Source of the DNA: Roseibium sp. MMSF_3544
Lineage (GTDB): Bacteria > Pseudomonadota > Alphaproteobacteria > Rhizobiales > Stappiaceae
NCBI RefSeq assembly: GCF_030732845.1
Contig: NZ_JASHKA010000005.1
Location: 186,001-250,000 of the forward strand
Direction: 5' to 3'
DNA: 64,000 nucleotides
Of this stretch, positions 28,487-35,911 are shown piece by piece; positions within the stretch are counted from its first letter, which is position 1, and every line of letters begins with the position of its first letter. Under the pieces are notes generated by a model that searched no databases, was not told the origin of the DNA, and was given only the letters and a program-made list of their open reading frames with translations. The translations under genes were made by a program, and so were the position numbers.

Positions 28487-30025
28487 ATGGCCAGAGAAAG
28501 GCGTGCCGGCGGACGCAGGTCGAAAGCTGCACGGGGAAGCGATACAATCCCGCAGCTTCCGCTCAAGCCGCTCTCAAATCCGCAAGCTCCCGTCGAGTTG
28601 CTGAATGAAGAACAGATTCAGGCGCTCCATGACACCTCCATGCGCATTCTCTCCGAACTCGGCATACGCGTCATGGGTGAGAGAGTGCTCGGCATCTTCG
28701 AGCGGGCCGGTGCGATCGTGGATCGCGAAACGTCAACTGTTCGCATCGATGAAGACATGGTGATGGAAGCAGTTGCGACCGCACCAGAACGGTTCACCTT
28801 GACGCCGCGCAATCCTGAAAAAAGGCTGGAAATTGGCGGCGACGCGCTGTGCTTTGGTCTCGTTGCCGGGCCGCCCTATGTCCATGACAGGATAAATGGG
28901 AGGCGCTCCGGGAACTTGAAGGACTACGAGAACTTCATCCGTCTTGCGCAACACTTCAACGCAATTCATCTGATTGGCAATCAGGTGACCGCGCCACAGG
29001 AATTGCCGGCCAACAATCGACACCTGGACACTTACCTTGCCAATCTGACGCTGTCAGACCTCTCGTTTCATTGCACCGCAATCGGACGGGGCCGTGCCAT
29101 GGACGGGATCGAAATGATGGCTATTGCCCGCGGACTGTCGTTGGACCAAATCGCCGAAGATCCGGGCGTAATCACCATCATTTCGATAAATTCTCCAAGG
29201 CTTTTCGATGAGGAAATGGGCGAAGGCCTGATCGCAATGGTCGAGCACGGGCAACCGGTGACGATCACGCCGTTTACACTGATGGGAGCCATGGCGCCGG
29301 TAACACTGCCTGCAGCGCTGGCACAGCAAAACGCCGAAGCGCTGTTCGGCGTGGTGCTCGCGCAACTGGTGAAACAGGGTGCGCCCGTCATGTACGGAGC
29401 GTTCACCTCCAACGTCGACATGCGGAGCGGGGCACCGACATTCGGAACCCCGGAAAACACCAAGGCCAACATGATCGCCGGGCAATTGGCACGGCGCTAC
29501 GGTCTGCCTTACCGGACCTCCAATGCGAACACATCCAACGCGGTTGATCTGCAGGCTGCCTACGAAACCGGAATGGCCACCTGGGGTGCAGTTATGGGCG
29601 GCGGCAACATGATCTATCACGCCGCGGGATGGCTGGAAGGCGGGCTAACAGCGTCGTATGAAAAACTGATCCTGGATGTCGAGATCCTTCAGAACATCAT
29701 CGAGTTCGTGCAACCCGTTGAATTTGGCGAGGAAGAGCTCGGTTTTGAAGCAATCAAGGCTGTGGACACGGGCGGCCACTTCTTTGGAACCGATCACACC
29801 ATGGCCAGGTACGAAACGGCATTTTACCAGCCGATGCTGTCCGACTGGACGAACTACGAGAACTGGGAGATCGCCGGCGCGACCGAAGCCGTGGATCGTG
29901 CGACAAACCTCTGGCAACAGGCCCTGAAGGAATATGAAGAACCGCCCCTTGATGCGGCAACAAGAGAAGCGTTGGAAGCTTATGTTGCTCGGCGGAAAGA
30001 ACAAATCGGTGACGGGTCTCCGTAA
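28487..30025 (+). CDS. Non-pyrrolysine MttB-like (trimethylamine methyltransferase superfamily) protein
   Basis: A 512-residue TIM-barrel protein of the trimethylamine/glycine betaine methyltransferase family. There is no in-frame TAG, so it belongs to the large non-pyrrolysine branch, whose characterised members (for example MtgB) demethylate quaternary amines such as glycine betaine to a corrinoid protein. Recognisable stretches are LSELGIRVMGERVL near the N-terminus and GLPYRTSNANTSNAVDLQA in the C-terminal half. An Arg-rich N-terminal tail (RERRAGGRRSKAARG) is present. The start at 28487 has GGAGG upstream; no corrinoid protein or corrinoid:folate methyltransferase gene is in the window. 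The substrate is probably an N-methylated amine, not otherwise defined. Confidence 0.85.
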   Translation: MARERRAGGRRSKAARGSDTIPQLPLKPLSNPQAPVELLNEEQIQALHDTSMRILSELGIRVMGERVLGIFERAGAIVDRETSTVRIDEDMVMEAVATAPERFTLTPRNPEKRLEIGGDALCFGLVAGPPYVHDRINGRRSGNLKDYENFIRLAQHFNAIHLIGNQVTAPQELPANNRHLDTYLANLTLSDLSFHCTAIGRGRAMDGIEMMAIARGLSLDQIAEDPGVITIISINSPRLFDEEMGEGLIAMVEHGQPVTITPFTLMGAMAPVTLPAALAQQNAEALFGVVLAQLVKQGAPVMYGAFTSNVDMRSGAPTFGTPENTKANMIAGQLARRYGLPYRTSNANTSNAVDLQAAYETGMATWGAVMGGGNMIYHAAGWLEGGLTASYEKLILDVEILQNIIEFVQPVEFGEEELGFEAIKAVDTGGHFFGTDHTMARYETAFYQPMLSDWTNYENWEIAGATEAVDRATNLWQQALKEYEEPPLDAATREALEAYVARRKEQIGDGSP

Positions 30026-30093
30026 ACCCCGAGCTCGAAATGTATGATGGAATTCCGCAAATCTCGGGCTCCGGAGCAATCGAAACGGTTCCC

Positions 30094-30831
30094 TTAAAGG
30101 GTGTTGAAAAGGCGCCCCGGAGCACCCGCCGGCACCTTTAGACCGAGCAATCGGCAAAGTGAATAAACCATCGCTTGGTTCGAAGTGACGACGGGTTTGC
30201 CTGTGGCCGCTTCCACATCTTCAATCACTTCGACCGAGCGCATGTCCGTGCAGGAGAGGACGATTGCCTCTACGCCTGGGCCATCGGCCTTCAGGGCAAG
30301 GTCCGAAACCTCGCCAGGTAGCAATTCGCCTTGACCATAATTCCCGAGCGCCCGGCCAATATCGGCGCGCTGCACCGTTTCGATATCGTTGCCCGCCAAA
30401 AACGAGACGGCCTGGTCGTTGATTTCTCCGAGATAGGGAGAGGCGAAGCCAACCTTCGTCGCACCAAGTTCCCGGAGTGAGGCCACAAGGGCGCCGGCTG
30501 CAGTGATAGATAAAGCACCGGACCGGTCCGCAATCCGGGCTGAAAGATCCCGGTCAAAGGCAGAACCATGCGTGAGCGTGGCAGAGGTGCAGCCGTAAAG
30601 AATGGCGGCGGGCCGGACGCCGGAGATCAGATGCAGCGTTTCGGAAATGTCGGATGACCCGAGGCCGGCCATCTGGGCCGAACCGGGAATTTCGTCGACA
30701 TCGTAGCCTCCCATGCGGGCGAAATGGAATGTCACGCCAGCCGGGCGCATGAGCTGCAAATCCGGTTCCAGATTGCAGTTTGTGAATGGCACCAGCACGC
30801 CGATCTTTGGACCGCTGCGATCATCCATCAT
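30094..30831 (-). CDS. Maleate isomerase / Asp-Glu racemase superfamily protein
   Basis: A 245-residue protein of the maleate cis-trans isomerase / arylmalonate decarboxylase branch of the Asp/Glu/hydantoin racemase superfamily. Both catalytic-type cysteines are visible: YGCTSATL (about 75-82) and LSCTDMRS (about 192-199); the N-terminal IGVLVPFTNCNLEPD is typical. It could racemise, isomerise or decarboxylate an acid made by the neighbouring hydantoinase. The start at 30831 has GGAG 8 nt upstream and overlaps the aminotransferase stop. It is the last gene of the four-gene hyuA-hyuB-aminotransferase operon. Confidence 0.82.
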   Translation of the reverse strand: MMDDRSGPKIGVLVPFTNCNLEPDLQLMRPAGVTFHFARMGGYDVDEIPGSAQMAGLGSSDISETLHLISGVRPAAILYGCTSATLTHGSAFDRDLSARIADRSGALSITAAGALVASLRELGATKVGFASPYLGEINDQAVSFLAGNDIETVQRADIGRALGNYGQGELLPGEVSDLALKADGPGVEAIVLSCTDMRSVEVIEDVEAATGKPVVTSNQAMVYSLCRLLGLKVPAGAPGRLFNTL

Positions 30832-31886
30832 CTTAGTGTCTCCAGCGTCTTGGCCATCCGATTCATGGCGTCGGCAGGTCCAACGGTCGCGCGCAGACAA
30901 TCGGGCAGACCGTACCCGGCCATTCTGCGCAGGATCAGCCCTTGTGAACGCAAGGTCTCCTCGGCGGTCGTGGCAGCTTGTGCGGACGAAAAACGGATCA
31001 GCAGGAAATTCGTCGCGCTTTCAGGCACCACGTAGCCAGCCTGGCGCAAGCGCTCGGAAATTTCCTCGCGCCTCTCCGAGGTCTTTCGAACAACGTCAAG
31101 CAAATAGGCCCTGTCCCGCAGAGCGGCACTTGCCATGCATTGAGACAAAAGTGGAATATTGTTTGGATTCAGAAGTTTGCGAACTTCTGTTGAGACGTAT
31201 TTTGGAAACATGCCCCAGCCAACTCGCGCTCCGGCCAATCCGTACGCCTTCGACAAGGTCCGCGTGACGACCGTATCCCCGCGAGCGACAAGGGTGAATA
31301 TCGGCGCATGGTCCTGATCATCGAATTCCGCATAAGCCTGGTCCACGACCAGCAGTATGTCAGACGAAAGAGACTCACGCAGGCGCACGATCTCGGCATT
31401 TGGTATCCTGGTGCCGGTCGGATTTCCCGGATTGCAGACAAAGACGATACGTGTCGACGGAGAAACTCTGGACAAGATCGCGTCAACAGAGACTGACAGA
31501 TCCGGCTCAGGTGCGCGCACGTACTCGGACCCTGCCTGCTGGGCTGCCGTTGCAACAAACAAATATCCGTACTGCGTTCCGAGAACCGTATCTCCCGGAC
31601 CCGAATAGGCTCGTATGATGCAGCCGATGAGCTCCATCGAACCGGCGCCACACAGGATTTGAGCCCGGTCGACGGGATGGGTTTCCCGGATTGCCGTACA
31701 GAGCTCGCGCCAGTCCGGATCAGGATAGAGTTCATTCCCGTTCATCGCGGTGCGGGCTGCAGACAGGGCGCGCGGGCTCGGCGGGAACGTGCTCTCGTTC
31801 TGAGCCAGGGAAACAGCACCGGGTTCTCCGAGATCCGCTAGGGCATAGCTGTCCATGGCTGCGACAGTGTTTACCGCCCGGATCAT
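30828..31886 (-). CDS. PLP-dependent aminotransferase, HisC-like class I/II
   Basis: A 352-residue fold-type I aminotransferase. The cofactor lysine is in RTLSKAYGLAGARVGW (about 214-229), with the substrate-side NPGNPTGT and the VVDQAYAEF aspartate motif. It resembles histidinol-phosphate aminotransferases, but the location in an operon with HyuA/HyuB points to catabolic transamination. Four-base ATGA overlaps with HyuB upstream and with the isomerase downstream show tight coupling. The amino donor/acceptor is unknown. Confidence 0.85.
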   Translation of the reverse strand: MIRAVNTVAAMDSYALADLGEPGAVSLAQNESTFPPSPRALSAARTAMNGNELYPDPDWRELCTAIRETHPVDRAQILCGAGSMELIGCIIRAYSGPGDTVLGTQYGYLFVATAAQQAGSEYVRAPEPDLSVSVDAILSRVSPSTRIVFVCNPGNPTGTRIPNAEIVRLRESLSSDILLVVDQAYAEFDDQDHAPIFTLVARGDTVVTRTLSKAYGLAGARVGWGMFPKYVSTEVRKLLNPNNIPLLSQCMASAALRDRAYLLDVVRKTSERREEISERLRQAGYVVPESATNFLLIRFSSAQAATTAEETLRSQGLILRRMAGYGLPDCLRATVGPADAMNRMAKTLETLR

Positions 31887-33535
31887 GACATGACACCATA
31901 ATCACGCGCTGCGGCTTCTGAAGACACCACACCGCTGCGCAGGTCTTCTTCGGTTTGCTCCGGATCGCGTTTTTCGGGCGGCCCGAAACCGCCTCCACCG
32001 GGCGTGTCGAAAATCAACCGCTCACCCGGCTCAACACGCAATTCGCACTTTCCCGGGACGTCCTCGTTCCTGCCAGTCACGCGTATTCGACCGGCCGAAC
32101 CCGGCAGTCCGCCAGCGCGGCCGGCGGCAGCATTTTTGATGCGTTCGACAGACAAAAAGACCAAAAAAGGTTCGTCGATTGCAGAAGTCATTTCGATGCG
32201 CTGACCAAGGCCGCCCCGGAATTGGCCGGGCCCACCGGTGTCCGGCAAAAGTTCCCGCCGCCAGATGGTAACTGGCGCAGCCGCCTCGGTCATTTCGACC
32301 TGGCTGCCGAAGACGCCGGAAGGATAGGCGGTCGCCGACAGACCGTCCAGATGGGGCCGTGCACCCGTTCCGCCATTGTGAACCAGTTCAATTGCAAATT
32401 CCGAACCGCCGGCAAGGGCTGCGTCCGCGGTATGGCGCAAAGGAAGATCGTACATGGAGGAAGCGCCCTCTGCGGGCACCTTGTCCGGGACGGCCTGGTG
32501 TAGACAGCCGAAAACCAGGTCCGGCATCATTTGTCCCAAGGTATGGCGCATGGCGACCGGGGCCGGGCGCTGAGCGTTCAGGATACAATCCGTCGGACCG
32601 TTCACGGTGAAGGGGGCGAGAGAACCGGCATTGTTCGGAATATCCGGGCCGATGATGCAGCGCATAGCAAAGACTGCATAGGCTGTGGCGTAGTTCAGCG
32701 GGACGTTTATTCCCTTTGGCGACAAACCCGACGTGCCTGTGAAATCGAGATGCAGCCGATCCTCAGCCACCGTCAGGGTAGCCGCCAGGGTCAGTGGCCG
32801 ATCGTATCCGTCGACAACAAGTTCATTGCGATAGACACCGGACGGTATGTCGGCGATGGCCGCCAGCGTCCCCATCCTTGAGGTATCGATGATGTGGTTT
32901 CCGAGGATGGTAAGGCTGTCGATTGCGTAGCTTTCCATCAACTCAACGAGACGTTTCGCACCAGCTTCGCAGCAGGCAATCAACGCGTAAATGTCGCCTT
33001 CATTGGCGATCGGTTCGCGGGAATTCGCCCGGACAATGTCCATGAGCAGGACATTGACCTGACCTTCATCGACCAGTTTGCAGGGCGGAATGAGAAGACC
33101 CTCGTCGAAGATATCGGATCCCTCCGGACCCATGCCCTGTCCACCAAGGTCGACAAGATGCGAGGTGCACGATGTGTAGCCGACAACCTTGCCCTTGAAG
33201 AAGACCGGCATCATCAGCAGGAAATCATTGAGATGGCCGGAGGCAAGCCATGGATCGTTGGTCATGAAAATGTCGCCTGGTCGCATGTCTTCCACGGCGA
33301 AATGGGCGCGCAGGTGCTGAACGGCTTCTGCCATCGTGTTTATGTGACCCGGAGTGCCCGTGACAGCTTGCGCAAGCATCCGGCCTTCGGCATCAAAGAT
33401 GCCTGCCGAGATATCACCACATTCGCGCACAATCGGCGAAAAAGCGGCTCGGATCAGGGTCTGGCCCTGTTCTTCCACCAGTGCCAGCAGACGGTTCCAC
33501 ATGACCTGCAGGTGAGCTTTTGACTTCGGGTTCAT
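31883..33535 (-). CDS. HyuB-type hydantoinase / oxoprolinase subunit B
   Basis: A 550-residue subunit of the hydantoinase/oxoprolinase family, which together with HyuA performs ATP-dependent opening of hydantoins, N-methylhydantoin or 5-oxoproline, or carboxylation in acetone carboxylase relatives. Recognisable: RECGDISAGIFDAEGRMLAQ, PGDIFMTNDPWLASGHLNDF, and the C-terminal glycine-rich FDTPGGGGFG. Length is typical. It overlaps both neighbours by 4 bp. The substrate cannot be fixed from sequence; with PxpABC also present at 43542-46115, this pair is more likely for a hydantoin-type ring than for plain 5-oxoproline. Confidence 0.9.
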   Translation of the reverse strand: MNPKSKAHLQVMWNRLLALVEEQGQTLIRAAFSPIVRECGDISAGIFDAEGRMLAQAVTGTPGHINTMAEAVQHLRAHFAVEDMRPGDIFMTNDPWLASGHLNDFLLMMPVFFKGKVVGYTSCTSHLVDLGGQGMGPEGSDIFDEGLLIPPCKLVDEGQVNVLLMDIVRANSREPIANEGDIYALIACCEAGAKRLVELMESYAIDSLTILGNHIIDTSRMGTLAAIADIPSGVYRNELVVDGYDRPLTLAATLTVAEDRLHLDFTGTSGLSPKGINVPLNYATAYAVFAMRCIIGPDIPNNAGSLAPFTVNGPTDCILNAQRPAPVAMRHTLGQMMPDLVFGCLHQAVPDKVPAEGASSMYDLPLRHTADAALAGGSEFAIELVHNGGTGARPHLDGLSATAYPSGVFGSQVEMTEAAAPVTIWRRELLPDTGGPGQFRGGLGQRIEMTSAIDEPFLVFLSVERIKNAAAGRAGGLPGSAGRIRVTGRNEDVPGKCELRVEPGERLIFDTPGGGGFGPPEKRDPEQTEEDLRSGVVSSEAAARDYGVMS

Positions 33536-35625
33536 CGTGAGCTCCTCCGGCTCAGAATTAAGTTCGACGCCGAGTCGACGGTCATCTCGAAGTCCGCGCC
33601 GACAAAGGTTGTTGTCTGCGGCTCAACGATCAGCGCCGGACCTTGCAACGTATCACCGGGCAAGAGCTGTTCCCGCAGAACAAACCTGGCGTCGACCACG
33701 CGGCCTGTGATATCGCAATAGACCTGCCGGCTTGCTTCGGGGATGACAGCACGACCAACCGGTTCTGAACGGGGCGTTGCAAGAGAGGGTGCTTGGGTTG
33801 AATGCCTGACTGCCCAGTTCAGGATCTCAATCTCCATGCCGGGAACCGGACGCGAGAATTGCTCCGCATAGGCTGCCTCAAAAGCGGTGGTCAGCGCGGG
33901 AACATCCTCGCTTGCCAAGTCCCGGTTCGGCAGGGCGATTTCGATTTCGTGTCCCTGGCCTTTGTAGCGCATGAAGGCACTGCGAAAGGTTTCCACCTCC
34001 GCGGTTTCAGCTCCCTGCCGCACGACGTCACTTGCTTCTGAGATCATGTCCGCAAACAGCGCGTTGATGACGGCGAGCTCGATCGACGTCAGAAGCGTAT
34101 AGCGGCTTCGCACAATTTCGAACGCGATCGGTGCGTAAAGAAAACCGACCGCCGATCCGACACCCGGATTGGGAGGCACAAGAACGCGCGGCACGCCTGC
34201 GCTGCGTGCCACGCGGCATGCATGCAGGGGCCCATTTCCACCGAATGCGATCATTGTTCTGCTGCCGAGATCCTTGCCGCTTTCCACGGCGTGTGCGCGC
34301 CCGGCACTGGCCATGCTTTCGTCCACAATGCGGCTTATGCCGTCCGCGGCGCCGTTGGCATCAAGATCAAGCGGCTGACCGATGGTCTTCAAGATCGCGG
34401 TGCGCGCTGCTTCGACATCAATCCGAAACTGGCCTTCGGCAAATGTTTCGGCGCGGATATATCCAAGCGCTGCGTCCGCGTCCGTGACCGTAGGCTCTTT
34501 GCCGCCACGCTGAAAGGCGACAGGTCCAGGTTCGGAGCCGGCACTTTTGGGGCCAACTGTCAGCCGGCCCAAACGGTCAACTCCGGCGATAGAGCCTCCA
34601 CCCGCGCCGATCTCGATCATTTCGATAACCGGTATGCGAACCGGCATGCCTGAGCCCTTGATAAAGCGCTCTGCACGTCCGATCTCGAACTGGCGGGAGG
34701 ATTGGGGTCGACCTCCGTCGATCAGACAGAGTTTGGCTGTTGTCCCGCCCATATCGAAGGACAGGACTTCACTGAGGTCCGCGGCGCCGGCAATCCTGCT
34801 TGCCAAGATAGCGCCCCCCGCAGGACCTGATTCCACCAATCTGATCGGATAACGGGAGGCGGTGTTGAGCGTCGTCATGCCGCCACCTGCCGTCATCATG
34901 AGGATCTCGCAGGTGAGCCCTTCGGCTTTAAAGGCATCCGCGAAACGATCGAGGTAGCTTGCCATCAGCGGCTGAACGTATGCATTTGCAACTGTGGTGC
35001 AAAGCCGGTCGAACTCTCGTGCCTCCGGGCTTACCTCGGAGCTCAGCGAGATAACGAGTTCGGGACGGAGTGCGTTCAACAACGCGCGCAGGCGTTGTTC
35101 ATGCGCCGGATTGGCATAGGCGTGCAACAGGCAGATTGCGACCGCTTCCGCACCAAGCGTGTCCAGTTGCTCTGCCAGTGGTGCTACAGCCTCTTCATCG
35201 AGCGGAACAAGAACTTCGCCGTGAACGGACATTCGCTCCAAAACTGTCAGGGAGCGCTCTCTTGGGACAAGCAGGTCCGGTTTGGTCAGGTTGATGTCGT
35301 ACTGGCTATAGCGACGCTCGTAGGCGATTTCGAGAATGTCCCGAAACCCTTCGGTTGTCACGGTGGCGACCCGTGCGCCACGCCGTTCAAGCAGGGCATT
35401 TGTCGCCAGCGTGGTGCCGTGCACGAACCCGCTTACTGAGCTGATCTCGACGTCAGCCTGCCGCAAAGTGCGGCGAACGCCCTCAAGCGCGCCTTCAGCC
35501 GGGTTCTGGTGCGTTGTCAGCGTTTTTGTGGAGGCCAGAACCTTTGCGGAGGCATCCATCAAAACGGTATCGGTGAATGTGCCACCCACGTCGGTAGCCA
35601 GTCGAAGACCGGAAAAATCAGGCAT
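33532..35625 (-). CDS. HyuA-type hydantoinase / oxoprolinase subunit A
   Basis: A 697-residue ATP-binding partner of HyuB, with the N-terminal ASKHA-type ATP site LATDVGGTFTDTVLM (about 9-23), the second phosphate loop VLSFDMGGTTAKLC (about 288-301), and IAFGGNGPLHAC (about 466-477). It opens a four-gene minus-strand operon (hyuA, hyuB, aminotransferase, maleate isomerase-like) divergent from the dehydrogenase at 35912. The combination with a sarcosine/dimethylglycine-type dehydrogenase recalls the N-methylhydantoin route of creatinine breakdown, but no creatinine deaminase is seen. The ribosome site before the ATG is weak. Confidence 0.9.
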   Translation of the reverse strand: MPDFSGLRLATDVGGTFTDTVLMDASAKVLASTKTLTTHQNPAEGALEGVRRTLRQADVEISSVSGFVHGTTLATNALLERRGARVATVTTEGFRDILEIAYERRYSQYDINLTKPDLLVPRERSLTVLERMSVHGEVLVPLDEEAVAPLAEQLDTLGAEAVAICLLHAYANPAHEQRLRALLNALRPELVISLSSEVSPEAREFDRLCTTVANAYVQPLMASYLDRFADAFKAEGLTCEILMMTAGGGMTTLNTASRYPIRLVESGPAGGAILASRIAGAADLSEVLSFDMGGTTAKLCLIDGGRPQSSRQFEIGRAERFIKGSGMPVRIPVIEMIEIGAGGGSIAGVDRLGRLTVGPKSAGSEPGPVAFQRGGKEPTVTDADAALGYIRAETFAEGQFRIDVEAARTAILKTIGQPLDLDANGAADGISRIVDESMASAGRAHAVESGKDLGSRTMIAFGGNGPLHACRVARSAGVPRVLVPPNPGVGSAVGFLYAPIAFEIVRSRYTLLTSIELAVINALFADMISEASDVVRQGAETAEVETFRSAFMRYKGQGHEIEIALPNRDLASEDVPALTTAFEAAYAEQFSRPVPGMEIEILNWAVRHSTQAPSLATPRSEPVGRAVIPEASRQVYCDITGRVVDARFVLREQLLPGDTLQGPALIVEPQTTTFVGADFEMTVDSASNLILSRRSSR

Positions 35626-35769
35626 TTGGGGAATCCGAAAACTGGACGAGAATCTATCGGCGCTGCGGCGTCATTTGACAACCAGGTCGCTTCCAGTCGA
35701 CCGCCTTAAGTAAGAGGCGGCGCTCGCATGCCAAGTCCAGTTTTCGATACCGGTGATCATCAAAACAGA

Positions 35770-35788
35770 CTGCTTGAGCATCAAGCAG
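35770..35788. promoter_or_regulatory. 8-bp inverted repeat in the hyuA / dehydrogenase divergent promoter
   Basis: In the 286-bp gap between hyuA and the dehydrogenase, CTGCTTGA and TCAAGCAG face each other across a 3-nt centre (GCA). A TTGACA hexamer follows at 35804-35809, but no good -10 sits at 17 bp. The palindrome's place between two related operons suggests a shared operator, for example for the GntR protein at 38468; that is inference. Confidence 0.4.
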
Positions 35789-35911
35789 GCCGTCAAGGAA
35801 AACTTGACACAAGGATCATTTGCCAATGCCCCAAATTTAATTGTGCATGCCGCCTGTTGAAACTGCGTTAGTGGATAAGGACGGAACGGTTGATCTCGGG
35901 AGGAGAAACAC

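Noticed and set aside
35804-35840. TTGACA followed by an AT stretch as a sigma-70 promoter for the dehydrogenase
   Set aside because: The best AT-rich -10 candidates are about 26 bp away, not 16-18, so no promoter is claimed.
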